The notes under the pieces: generated by a model
What the model was told of the DNA's origin: nothing
Databases searched by the model: none
The model's input: the letters and a program-made list of their open reading frames with translations, nothing else
Origin: DASRJX01 sp035649235
Lineage (GTDB): Bacteria > Acidobacteriota > Polarisedimenticolia > Gp22-AA2
DNA length: 8,090 nt
Direction: 5' to 3'
NCBI GenBank assembly: GCA_035649235.1
Contig: DASRJX010000152.1
Coordinates: forward strand, 1-8,090
Part shown: positions 1 to 7,201 of the stretch, one piece after another
How the letters are laid out: each line of letters opens with the position of its first letter
Numbering within the stretch: the stretch's first letter is position 1
Position numbers and translations under genes: made by a program

Positions 1-131
1 ACACGATCATCTCGATTGCGAAGGACGCCGCTGCCGGCACGAACACGGGCGGCACCACCTCCGTCTTCGACTGCGACATCGTCTTCGCCAACGGCCAGTT
101 CTTCCAGTGGCCGCAGGGGACGCAGACCTAG
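1..131 (+). CDS. 3' end of an unidentified protein gene (partial)
   Basis: The third reading frame is open from the window edge to a TAG at 129-131 and gives 42 residues. The tail is Gly/Thr/Ala-rich, then contains a hydrophobic alternating stretch (VFDCDIVFANGQ) and ends FFQWPQGTQT. The alternating pattern suggests beta-strands, as in an exported or surface protein, and there is a single Cys. A strong intrinsic terminator begins 22 bases after the stop, which supports this frame as the real gene end. I do not recognise the family. A type IV pilin or pseudopilin C-terminus is possible, because pilin genes often sit directly before Wzy_C-type glycosylation ligases, but nothing in these 42 residues proves it. 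The competing reading is frame 1, which is also open here but gives a low-complexity Arg/Ser/Pro product and looks like a shadow. Confidence 0.6.
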   Translation, partial: TIISIAKDAAAGTNTGGTTSVFDCDIVFANGQFFQWPQGTQT

Positions 132-153
132 TCTCAGACCAGGCTCGGATTCA

Positions 154-189
154 AGGGGCGGTGCCTTCGGGCACCGCCCTTATTGTTTT
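154..189 (+). terminator. Intrinsic (Rho-independent) terminator with cUUCGg tetraloop
   Basis: An almost perfect G+C-rich stem pairs 154-165 with 170-181 (core GGGCGGTGCC / GGCACCGCCC) around a TTCG loop closed by C-G, the extra-stable UUCG tetraloop arrangement. It is followed by a T-rich tail (TTATTGTTTT, 180-189). It lies 22 bases after the stop of the partial gene ending at 131, so it should end that transcript and separate it from the ligase pair downstream. Confidence 0.88.
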
Positions 190-194
190 GGCCG

Positions 195-211
195 GCGGCC
201 GTTCCGGCCGC
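195..211 (+). other. Small G+C inverted repeat in the leader of the first ligase-type gene
   Basis: GCGGCCG (195-201) and CGGCCGC (205-211) form a 7-bp stem with a 3-base TTC loop, 20 bases before the proposed GTG start at 232. There is no T-run after it, so it is not a second terminator. In DNA this rich in G+C such short palindromes arise often by chance. It could affect translation of the downstream gene, but this is weak. No clear promoter is visible between the terminator and the start. Confidence 0.3.
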
Positions 212-231
212 GCCGCGGGCGGGCTGGTCGC

Positions 232-1914
232 GTGAGCCGAAGCGATCGGACCTCCGGCGTGGCGCTGGCCCTGGCGCTGCCGGCCGTGGCACTTCTTGTC
301 GTTCGGCCTCCGGAGTTGACGCCCGCCGGCCGCGTGGCCCTCGGCCTGTTCGCGGCGGCGGGCGCGCTCCTGTTCGCCTGGCGTCCGATGGATTGGGGCG
401 CGGGATCGGGCCGCGCCGCGGCCCTGCTGCTGCCCCTGGCGGGGGCGAGCCTTCTCGCCGCGCCCTGCCGGGCGCGTGCCCTGGACGAAGCGGCGCAGCT
501 GGGGGCCCTGATCCTGATCGGCCTGCTCGGAGTCGCCGCGGCCCGCGAGACGCGCTCGTGGCGGCTCGTCCCGCTGCTTCTGGTGGCGCTCGCCTCGGCC
601 GCTGCCGCCCAGGCGATCACACAGGCACACTGGCTCTACCCGCGGCAGGCGGCGGTCCTGCGTGAGGGGGGCGATCCGGCGTCGGACAATGCCATCCTGC
701 GCCTGGAGGCCGGGCGACCCGCGGGTCCGTTTCTCCTGCCGTCCTCGCTCGGCGGTTTCCTGGCCCTGGCACTCCCATCGACGCTCCTGCTGGCCCGGCG
801 CGCCTCCTGGTGGCGGGGGAGGCTGCTCGGGTTTGCCGCCGCGCTCCTGCAACTGTACGCCCTGGCGCTGACGCGCTCGCTCGGGGGGCTGGCGGCGGCG
901 GCCGCGGGGCTGCTGCTGATTCTGCCCGCGCTCGTGGCCAGGAGGCGGATCGCCTTCGGACTGGTCGTCGCGCTCCTGGCGTTCGTCCTCGGTGGCTTCT
1001 TCCTGCACCAGCGGCGCGACGAGATCGCGGGCGGACCCGGCGGGGATCCTCTCCGGCTGAGGGCGGGGAACTGGCGGGCCGCCGCCCTCATGATCGAAGA
1101 CCACCCGCTTCTTGGCGTGGGCCCCGGATCGTTCGGCACGGCCTACGCACGCTACATGCGCGCCGGCATGAACGAGACGCGCTACGCGCACAACTCCTAT
1201 CTCCAGGCGGCGGCCTGCTGGGGCGTCTGGATCCTGGGACCGCTGGTCGCGCTCCTCCTCTCCTTCCTGAAGGCGACCCGTCGCAGTGTCCAGGACGTCG
1301 AGGGCGCCGCGGGGGACGCCGGCCAGCGGCTCGTCGTGGCGGCAGGGGCGGCGAGCCTCCTGCTGCACAACCTGATCGACTTCACGCTCTACCTGCCCGG
1401 GATCGCCGGTTGGGGCGCGCTCCTCGTCGGCATGACCCTGGGCGCGGGTAACAGGCCGATGGCGGCGACCTCGGGGCTCCGTCCCGGATCGCGCCTCGCG
1501 GCCTTGGCGGCCGCCGCGCTCATCGCGTGGAACGCCCTCCTGGCCGGGAGGGTCGAGGCCAGGATGGAGTCGGCCCGGCGGGCGGCGGAGGCCGGCGATG
1601 TCGTGCAGGCCGCCGCTGAAGCGCGTCGCGCGATGGCGGCGCGGTCGGGCAGTCCCGAGCCGTGGGCCTTCCTGGCGCAGCTCGTGCTGTCGCACCACAT
1701 GGACGACCCCGCCCTGCAGAACGAGGGGCGGAGCGCCGCCGACCGCGCGGTGCGTCTCGACCCGGAGTCGGCCATTCTGCACCACACGCGGGCACTCTAC
1801 CTGGCCGCGGTCGGGGAGAAAGCGCCGGCGTATCTGGAGCTGGCGGAGGCCCACCGTCTCTATCCGCTCAAGGAGACGTACCGGATGCCGGAAGCGCCGG
1901 AACAGTCACCATGA
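232..1914 (+). CDS. O-antigen ligase/polymerase family membrane protein with TPR tail (Wzy_C), paralog 1
   Basis: The product is about 560 residues. Many hydrophobic segments run from the N-terminus to about residue 430, and the first begins just after a short basic SRSDR stretch. Wzy_C family marks (WaaL ligases, Wzy polymerases, PglL-type oligosaccharyltransferases) are: GPFLLPSSLGGF (165-176), where relatives have NPN-L-A; ALTRSLGG (to 219); HPLLGVGPGSF (291-301) at the start of a large periplasmic loop; and AHNSYL with His320-Asn321 and Gly331, fitting the HN-x9-G core of the WaaL motif. Residues about 444-545 are soluble, helical and TPR-like (AVRLDPESA). The expected role is periplasmic transfer or polymerisation of undecaprenyl-linked glycan; which one cannot be told. 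GTG 232 was chosen because the frame is open upstream but only low-complexity basic sequence precedes it; GTG 259 is an alternative and neither has a strong ribosome site. It overlaps the next gene by 4 bases. Confidence 0.85.
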   Translation: MSRSDRTSGVALALALPAVALLVVRPPELTPAGRVALGLFAAAGALLFAWRPMDWGAGSGRAAALLLPLAGASLLAAPCRARALDEAAQLGALILIGLLGVAAARETRSWRLVPLLLVALASAAAAQAITQAHWLYPRQAAVLREGGDPASDNAILRLEAGRPAGPFLLPSSLGGFLALALPSTLLLARRASWWRGRLLGFAAALLQLYALALTRSLGGLAAAAAGLLLILPALVARRRIAFGLVVALLAFVLGGFFLHQRRDEIAGGPGGDPLRLRAGNWRAAALMIEDHPLLGVGPGSFGTAYARYMRAGMNETRYAHNSYLQAAACWGVWILGPLVALLLSFLKATRRSVQDVEGAAGDAGQRLVVAAGAASLLLHNLIDFTLYLPGIAGWGALLVGMTLGAGNRPMAATSGLRPGSRLAALAAAALIAWNALLAGRVEARMESARRAAEAGDVVQAAAEARRAMAARSGSPEPWAFLAQLVLSHHMDDPALQNEGRSAADRAVRLDPESAILHHTRALYLAAVGEKAPAYLELAEAHRLYPLKETYRMPEAPEQSP

Positions 1915-3854
1915 CGGCCGCCGCGCGGTCCCTTGCCGTCTTGTTGATCCTGGTGGCGCCCTTCGGCGAAGGAGGGCGGCGGCCCGGCGCTCTGGCGGCG
2001 CTGCACGCCCTGGCGTTGGCACTCCTCCTGCTCGCGGCGATCGAGACCCTGTCGCGGCCGGGAGCGGGGCGGCCGCGAGGGCGTGGCATCGGGCTCCTGC
2101 TCCTCCCGGCCGCCGCCTTTCTGCTGGCCTGCCTGTCGGCGGCGCTCGCCGCGTTTCCCTATGCCGCCTGGCTCGGTCTGATGGATCGGCTTGCGGTCCT
2201 GGGTGCTTTCCTGGGCGCCGCCCTCCTGCTGCGGACGCCGGCCGACCTGATCCTCCTGCGCGGCGCCACCGTAGCGGCCACGACGCTCCAGGCGCTCCTC
2301 GCGTTGGTCGCGTTCGCCCGCGGCGGCCCGGCTGGGGCGGCGGCCTTGTTCCTGAACCCCAACCACCTGGCCGCCTATCTCGGCTTCGGCCTGTTCCTGT
2401 GCGTGGCCGCCGCGGCGGGGGACCACGGCCAGGGGCGGAGGCGCGCGGTGGTCCTCTGGTCGTCGGCCGGCGCCGTTCATCTGATCGCCGCGCTGCTGTT
2501 GCAGTCGCGAGGCGCGCTCCTGGGTCTCCTGGCCGGCGGAGGCCTCCTCCTGGCTCGGAGCTGGAGCCGGATGCAGCCGAAGACGCGCGCCGCCTCCGCC
2601 CTGATCCTCGCGATCGTCCTCGCCTGTGGCGTCTTCCTCGTGTACCTCCGCTTCGCGCGCAGCGACGACAAGGACCGCTACGCCCGCCTGTCGATCTGGG
2701 AGGCCGCGCTGGGGATGGTCCGGGATCGGCCCCTCCTCGGGCTCGGCCCCGGGAGCCTTCCGCACGAGACGGCGCGCCACAATTTTCCCCGGTTCGTGGA
2801 TCCGGTGAGGTTCGGCAGGTCCTTCCAGGGCGCTCACTGCGCGCTCCTGACGCATGCCGCCGAGGATGGAGCGCCGGCGGCGCTCCTCGTCCTCGCCGGT
2901 GTCCTCGCCGCGGTCGTTCTCCTGTGGCGCAGACCCGGGGAGGGGCGAGCCGCGGACGCGTCCCTCGGCACGGCGCTTCTGACCACGGCGTTCCTGGCGC
3001 AGGGCCTGGTGGAAGATCTTCAGGCACGTCCGGCGCTGACGCTCACCGCGGCGCTGCTTCTCGGATCGGCGCTCGCCTCGACCCGCTCCTGGCGGCCGGT
3101 GGCGCGGCCCGAGGGGCGACGCACGCTCGTCACGGCGTCGCTCGTCGTCGGCGCTCTCTACCTCGCCGTCGCAGGGATCGCCCGCCCCTTCCTCGGCTGG
3201 CGCGCCGCGGAGGCGGCGCGGGCCGCTGGCCGCGCGGGTCTGCCGGCGATGCGGCGTGCCGCCACCCTCGATCCCTGGAACCCCGAGTACCACCATGACC
3301 TGGCGATGGCGGCGCTCAACAGCGCGCCTCCCGGCCCCGGTCCCTACGCGGAGTCGATGCTGCAGCTCGAGGAAGCCCGGCGCCTTCAGCCGCATGATCC
3401 CCGCTTCCCGCTGCTGATGGCGCGCCTCGAGGCACGGGGGGGCCGTCGCATCTTCGACGATCCGTCGCGGGACGGCGCCGCGGCGGCCCTCTATGCGGAG
3501 GCCGCGCGGCTGGCGCCGACCGATCCCAGGCCGCAGCTGGAGCAGGCCGCCCACCTCGCGAGTCTCGGGCGCGAGGAGGAATCCCTGCGCCTCCTGGAGG
3601 GCGCCCTCCTCATCGAGCCGCACTACCGCCGGGCCCGCATCTTGAAGGTGTCACTTCTGCGGCGCCTGGGTCGGGAGGGGGAGGCCGAGGCCGCCTACGC
3701 CGATCTCCTGGCGACGGATCGGGCGCTTTCCGGGTACAAGCCGGACAGCGGTTACGCATCCGAAATCTCGGCCGAGGGGGAGCTGGAGAGGGCCGCGCTG
3801 GAGGCCGCGCTCGCCGGCCTTGCCGCGCCCGCCGGGAGCGGCACAACGCATTGA
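1911..3854 (+). CDS. O-antigen ligase/polymerase family membrane protein with longer TPR tail (Wzy_C), paralog 2
   Basis: The 647-residue product starts at ATG 1911, inside the ATGA that ends the previous gene, so translational coupling is likely. The first ~440 residues are a series of membrane helices. Family marks are LNPNHLA (148-154), a strong Wzy_C signature, then QSRGALLGL with Arg200, RPLLGLGPGSL (273-283), and GAHCALL with His309 and Gly320. The position after the His, usually Asn, Ser or Gln in WaaL-type motifs, is Cys310. From about residue 443 a TPR-like region runs almost to the end (RAATLDPWNPEY, RRLQPHDPRF, RLAPTDPRPQL, LLIEPHYRRA, about four repeats). The domain order matches the upstream gene, so the two are probably tandem paralogs, although they have diverged greatly. 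One may polymerise and the other ligate; the sequence does not say which. No terminator hairpin is visible after the stop. Confidence 0.85.
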   Translation: MTAAARSLAVLLILVAPFGEGGRRPGALAALHALALALLLLAAIETLSRPGAGRPRGRGIGLLLLPAAAFLLACLSAALAAFPYAAWLGLMDRLAVLGAFLGAALLLRTPADLILLRGATVAATTLQALLALVAFARGGPAGAAALFLNPNHLAAYLGFGLFLCVAAAAGDHGQGRRRAVVLWSSAGAVHLIAALLLQSRGALLGLLAGGGLLLARSWSRMQPKTRAASALILAIVLACGVFLVYLRFARSDDKDRYARLSIWEAALGMVRDRPLLGLGPGSLPHETARHNFPRFVDPVRFGRSFQGAHCALLTHAAEDGAPAALLVLAGVLAAVVLLWRRPGEGRAADASLGTALLTTAFLAQGLVEDLQARPALTLTAALLLGSALASTRSWRPVARPEGRRTLVTASLVVGALYLAVAGIARPFLGWRAAEAARAAGRAGLPAMRRAATLDPWNPEYHHDLAMAALNSAPPGPGPYAESMLQLEEARRLQPHDPRFPLLMARLEARGGRRIFDDPSRDGAAAALYAEAARLAPTDPRPQLEQAAHLASLGREEESLRLLEGALLIEPHYRRARILKVSLLRRLGREGEAEAAYADLLATDRALSGYKPDSGYASEISAEGELERAALEAALAGLAAPAGSGTTH

Positions 3855-3889
3855 AAATGCGGTGCTTCTCTCCTCCCGTCAAAATGTGG
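3854..3889 (+). repeat. Short imperfect direct repeat AAAATG(C/T)GG in the intergenic gap
   Basis: AAAATGCGG (3854-3862) and AAAATGTGG (3881-3889) match at 8 of 9 positions and start 27 bases apart. The second copy overlaps the -35 box of the promoter at 3887-3915. It could be a regulator half-site pair or chance in an A+T-richer patch. Two copies are not enough to call an operator. Confidence 0.25.
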
Positions 3890-3915
3890 ACAAGCCTCCC
3901 ACGGGGCACTATATT
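3887..3915 (+). promoter_or_regulatory. Predicted sigma70-type promoter for the asnB-flippase-glycosyltransferase unit
   Basis: TGGACA (3887-3892) matches the TTGACA -35 consensus at five of six bases. TATATT (3910-3915) matches the TATAAT -10 consensus at five of six, and the spacer is exactly 17 bases. A start near 3922 would leave a leader of about 38 bases before the ATG at 3960. The signal stands out because it is A+T-rich in a very G+C-rich window and sits in the only sizeable gap between complete genes. Confidence 0.7.
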
Positions 3916-3959
3916 TGGCCGGCGCAAGTCCTTGATGGGCTTCAACATGGGGCGTTCGC

Positions 3960-5900
3960 ATGTGCGGCATTAGCGGCATCTTCGAGTTCGGCGGCAGCGG
4001 GCAGGTCGACGAGCCGACCCTCTTGAAGATGCGCGAGACTCTCATCCATCGCGGGCCGGACGACGCGGGGATCTATCTCTCCCCCGACAGGCGGGTCGGA
4101 CTCGCGCATCGCCGGCTGTCGATCATCGACCTCTCGCCCGCCGGCCGGCAGCCCATGTCTAACGAGGACGGCACGGTCTGGATCACCTTCAACGGCGAGA
4201 TCTACAACCACCTGTCCCTCCGACAGGAGCTCGAGGCCAAAGGCCATCGCTATCAATCGCGGACTGACACCGAGACGATCCTGCACTTGTACGAGGAGGA
4301 GGGTGCCGAGTGCGTGCGGCGGATCGAAGGGGACTTCGCGTTCGCCCTCTGGGACGCCCGCCGGCGCGAGCTGCTCCTGGCACGCGATCGGATTGGAGTC
4401 AAGCCGCTCTACTTCGCGGTGCTCCCCGGCGCCATCCTGTTCGGGTCGGAGATCAAGGCGATCCTGGCCCACCCCAGGATGTCCCGCGGTATCGACCGCG
4501 CGGCCCTGTATCACTACCTGACCTTCGTCGCCGCCCCGGCCCCGCGCACGCTCTTCCAGGGGATCAGGAAGCTCCCCCCGGCCACGCGGCTCAGGGTCGA
4601 CCGCCACGGCGACATCCAGGCCGAGTCTTATTGGGATCCCCTGGCGGCACCCCCCGACGACGCGGCGCTCGCCGGGGATCTCGGGGCGTGCGCCACGCGG
4701 ATCCGCGACCTGCTGGAGTCGTCGATCCAGAAGCGCATGATGTCGGACGTGCCGTTCGGCGTGTTCCTCTCCGGCGGTCTCGACTCCTCCGCGAACGTGG
4801 CGCTGATGAGCCGGCTGATGGACCGGCCGGTGCGCACGTTCTCGGTGGGCTTCAGGGATCACCCCTCGTACAACGAGTTCGATCACGCGCGGAAGATCGC
4901 CACGCTCTTCAAGACGGAGCACCACGAGGTCGAGATCGGCTGGCAGGACCTCCTGGACGCCATGCCGCGGCTGGTGTTCCACCAGGACGAGCCGATCGCC
5001 GACTGGGTCTGCCTGCCGCTGCACTTCGTGTCGGAGCTGGCGCGCCGCTCGGGCACCACCGTCATCCAGGTCGGGGAGGGGAGCGACGAGCAGTTCTTCG
5101 GCTACGAGGGATACCGGCGCGCGTTCCAGGAGCAGACGCTGATGTTCGATCGGCTGCTGAGGCTGCCGCGGCCGGTGCGCCGCGGCGCCTACTCGGCCGC
5201 CCGCGGCCTGGCGCGGCTGCTGCGCCGCGGCGGGGATCGGCTCGAGCTGCTGCGCAAGGCGGCGAGCGACGAGACGCTGTTCTGGGGCGGCATCATCGCG
5301 TGGACCGAGTCCGACAAGCATCGACTGCTGTCGCCCATGGGACGGATGAACCTCGATGGCCTCACCTCCCACGAGGTGGTCCTGGATCACGACCGGCGCG
5401 TGCGCCAGGCGCTGCCGGGAGCGGACCTCGGGCAGCGGATGATCTATCTCGAGCTCAAGAACCGGCTCGCGGAGCTGCTCCTGATGCGGGTCGACAAGAT
5501 GACGATGGCGTCGTCGATCGAGGCGCGCGTGCCGTTCCTCGACCACCACCTCGTGGAGTTCAGCCTGCACGTCCCCACCCCCATGAAGCTGGCGGAGGGG
5601 AGGACGAAGTACCTGCTGAAGCGGGCGATGACCGGCATCCTCCCGGACGACATCATCCACCGGCCGAAACAGGGATTCGGGGCGCCGGTGAGCGAGTGGT
5701 TCCGGGGCGACCTCTACCTTCCCGCCGTGGCCGGGGTGCTGGACTCCCGGCTGCGCGAGGAGGGGTTCTTCGACTACGAGCACGTGCGGGGCCTGTTCCA
5801 GGCGCACCGCGACGGACGGCGCGATCATGGCTGGCATCTGTGGACGCTCTACAACCTGAGCCGCTGGTACGACTACTGGATTGCCGGGGAGGCCGCCTGA
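3960..5900 (+). CDS. asnB: Asparagine synthase (glutamine-hydrolysing) family amidotransferase
   Basis: The 646-residue product begins MCGISGI, placing the nucleophilic Cys2 right after the initiator Met and fixing the start at ATG 3960. The N-terminal class II glutaminase domain (about 1-210) shows HRGPDD (30-35), HRRLSIID with Arg51/52, NGEIYN (78-83) and RTDTE with Asp103, the glutamine-binding set. The synthetase domain has the PP-loop SGGLDSS (271-277), which binds ATP, then HQDEPIADW and GEGSDEQFFGY (372-382), where GEGADELFGGY is commoner. The family uses glutamine ammonia to amidate an adenylated carboxylate. In a surface polysaccharide cluster the likely substrate is a uronic-acid sugar or related precursor, as proposed for WbpS-type enzymes, rather than free aspartate, but ordinary asparagine synthesis cannot be excluded. 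At about 646 residues it is longer than E. coli AsnB (554) and in the range of the cluster-associated forms. It has its own upstream promoter; the flippase ATG follows the stop by 2 bases. Confidence 0.93.
   Translation: MCGISGIFEFGGSGQVDEPTLLKMRETLIHRGPDDAGIYLSPDRRVGLAHRRLSIIDLSPAGRQPMSNEDGTVWITFNGEIYNHLSLRQELEAKGHRYQSRTDTETILHLYEEEGAECVRRIEGDFAFALWDARRRELLLARDRIGVKPLYFAVLPGAILFGSEIKAILAHPRMSRGIDRAALYHYLTFVAAPAPRTLFQGIRKLPPATRLRVDRHGDIQAESYWDPLAAPPDDAALAGDLGACATRIRDLLESSIQKRMMSDVPFGVFLSGGLDSSANVALMSRLMDRPVRTFSVGFRDHPSYNEFDHARKIATLFKTEHHEVEIGWQDLLDAMPRLVFHQDEPIADWVCLPLHFVSELARRSGTTVIQVGEGSDEQFFGYEGYRRAFQEQTLMFDRLLRLPRPVRRGAYSAARGLARLLRRGGDRLELLRKAASDETLFWGGIIAWTESDKHRLLSPMGRMNLDGLTSHEVVLDHDRRVRQALPGADLGQRMIYLELKNRLAELLLMRVDKMTMASSIEARVPFLDHHLVEFSLHVPTPMKLAEGRTKYLLKRAMTGILPDDIIHRPKQGFGAPVSEWFRGDLYLPAVAGVLDSRLREEGFFDYEHVRGLFQAHRDGRRDHGWHLWTLYNLSRWYDYWIAGEAA
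5886..5892 (+). promoter_or_regulatory. Ribosome binding site of the flippase gene
   Basis: GGGGAGG lies inside the last codons of the amidotransferase gene, 10 bases before the ATG at 5903. It supports that ATG over upstream in-frame codons, since the frame is open far into the preceding gene, and it suggests coupled translation. Confidence 0.6.
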
Positions 5901-5902
5901 TC

Positions 5903-7192
5903 ATGGCGATCGGCTTCAAGGAGCGTGTCGGGATGACCCTCCTGGGCCGCGGCGCGACGATCGCGCTCGGGCTCGTCAGCAGCATCCTCACGGCCCGCTA
6001 CCTGGGGCCGGACGGGCGGGGCGTGCTCGCGGCGCTCTCCGTCATCACCGGGATGGCGCTGCAGTTCGGGAATCCCGGCCTGCACAGCGGCAACGTCTAC
6101 TTCGTCGCCCGCGATCCGCGCCGCACCGCGGCCGTGCTCGGCAACACCTTCGTCGTTTCCGTCGCGGCCGGCCTCCTCTTCGGCGCGGTCACGGCGCTCG
6201 CCGCCTGGATGCGGCCGGCGTGGTTCCCCGGCATGCCGTACGGCCTGATCGCGATCACCGCGGTCGTCCTGCCGTTCCAGTTCATGATCCTGCTGTACCA
6301 GAACACCCTGCTCGGCATGAACGAGATCGCCGCGTTCAACTTGTTCGAGGTGGGGAACAAGGCAATCACGTTCGCCCTGCTGGCGGGCTGGCTGGTCCTG
6401 TTCGGCGGGGGGCCCCGCGGTGCGGTCGTCCTGTTCGCCGCCATGGGCGTGCTCTTCGGCGTCGCCTCTGTCCTCTACTGCGCCCGCCGCGCCCCCTTCC
6501 GTCCGGTGCTCGATCGGGCGCTGTTCGGCGAGATGCTCCACTACGGCGTGCGCGTCTACGTCTCCTGCCTGCTCATGTACCTCGTGATCCGCTCCGACCT
6601 CCTCCTGGTGAACTACTACCGGGGCGTCGCCGAGACCGGCGTCTACTCGATCGCCGTGCAGATCGCCGACACGCTGCTCCTCCTCCCGGTCACCATCGGC
6701 ATGATCCTCCTGCCGCGCGTGGCCGGGGAGCGGCAGGACCGGCAGGACGGCGTGACCGCGCGGGTCCTCCGGCACACGGTCTTCCTGATGACCGTCCTGT
6801 GCGCCGCGGTCTTCGTGCTGGTCGAACCCGTGGTGCGGCTCCTGTACGGCCCGGACTTCGAGGGCGCGATCCTTGCGACGCGGTGTCTGCTGCCGGGCGT
6901 CTGGTCCCTCGGCGTGAACGGCGTCCTGATGAACCACTTCGGAGGACAGGGCATGCCCGGTGTGACGATCACGGCACCGGCTCTGGGCCTGCTGCTGAAC
7001 GTCGCCTTGAACCTCGCGATGGTGCCGCGGTTCGGCATCCTGGGCGCCGCCCTGAGCTCGAGCGCCGCTTACGCCCTGATGCTCGCCGTGAGCCTCGTGA
7101 CCTTCGTCCGCCGCGGCCGGCTGCGCCTGCGCGACAGCCTGCTCATGAAGACCGAGGACGTGCGGTTCATCCTCGGCCACCAGGGTCCCTAG
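5903..7192 (+). CDS. Wzx-type polysaccharide/oligosaccharide flippase (MOP superfamily)
   Basis: The 429-residue, almost entirely hydrophobic product has the pattern of a 12-helix or larger flippase, close to the family's usual 400-500 residues. Visible marks are SSILTARYLGPDGRGVLA near the N-terminus (first and second helices), the mid-protein RSDLLLVNYYRG followed by TGVYSIAVQIAD, LLPRVAGER in the cytoplasmic connection, LYGPDFEGA, and the late NLAMVPRFGILGAALSS that is typical of Polysacc_synt/MVF-like proteins. It should move undecaprenyl-pyrophosphate-linked repeat units from the cytoplasmic to the periplasmic face of the inner membrane, where the Wzy_C proteins encoded upstream would use them. 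The frame stays open far upstream in the amidotransferase gene, so the start rests on the GGGGAGG site and the typical N-terminus MAIGFKERVG. The name wzx is a functional label here; these proteins are too divergent for a confident symbol. Confidence 0.9.
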   Translation: MAIGFKERVGMTLLGRGATIALGLVSSILTARYLGPDGRGVLAALSVITGMALQFGNPGLHSGNVYFVARDPRRTAAVLGNTFVVSVAAGLLFGAVTALAAWMRPAWFPGMPYGLIAITAVVLPFQFMILLYQNTLLGMNEIAAFNLFEVGNKAITFALLAGWLVLFGGGPRGAVVLFAAMGVLFGVASVLYCARRAPFRPVLDRALFGEMLHYGVRVYVSCLLMYLVIRSDLLLVNYYRGVAETGVYSIAVQIADTLLLLPVTIGMILLPRVAGERQDRQDGVTARVLRHTVFLMTVLCAAVFVLVEPVVRLLYGPDFEGAILATRCLLPGVWSLGVNGVLMNHFGGQGMPGVTITAPALGLLLNVALNLAMVPRFGILGAALSSSAAYALMLAVSLVTFVRRGRLRLRDSLLMKTEDVRFILGHQGP

Positions 7193-7198
7193 GGAGGA
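7192..7198 (+). promoter_or_regulatory. Strong ribosome binding site of the glycosyltransferase gene
   Basis: GGGAGGA begins on the last base of the flippase stop codon (TAG 7190-7192) and leaves 3 bases before the ATG at 7202. It fixes the start of the next gene, because the frame of the preceding gene is the same and the stop lies just before it. Confidence 0.7.
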
Positions 7199-7201
7199 TC
7201 G

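Noticed and set aside
195..211. Second terminator just after the first
   Set aside because: The stem is only 7 bp and no T-run follows, so it does not meet the usual pattern.
16..231. Upstream extension of the first ligase-type protein to a TTG at 16
   Set aside because: The added 72 residues are low-complexity Arg/Pro/Ser, overlap the end of another gene and run through the terminator hairpin. Membrane protein character begins only after 232.
1598..3298. A + strand open frame (566 codons) overlapping both ligase-type genes
   Set aside because: It is Arg/Gly/Pro-rich with no motif and is fully covered by two supported genes in other frames.
151..3623. Minus-strand open frames (567 and 587 codons) opposite the two ligase-type genes
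   Set aside because: Both are Arg/Gln/Gly-rich shadows produced by codon bias; the + strand reading gives hydrophobic helices and Wzy_C motifs.
3942..5837. Minus-strand open frame (631 codons) opposite the amidotransferase gene
   Set aside because: It mirrors a gene with intact catalytic motifs and has no recognisable domain or ribosome site of its own.
4310..5902. Extension of the flippase frame far upstream into the amidotransferase gene
   Set aside because: The extension is an out-of-frame shadow with repetitive Arg/Ala/Gly/Pro composition. The ATG at 5903 has a ribosome site and begins a normal flippase N-terminus.
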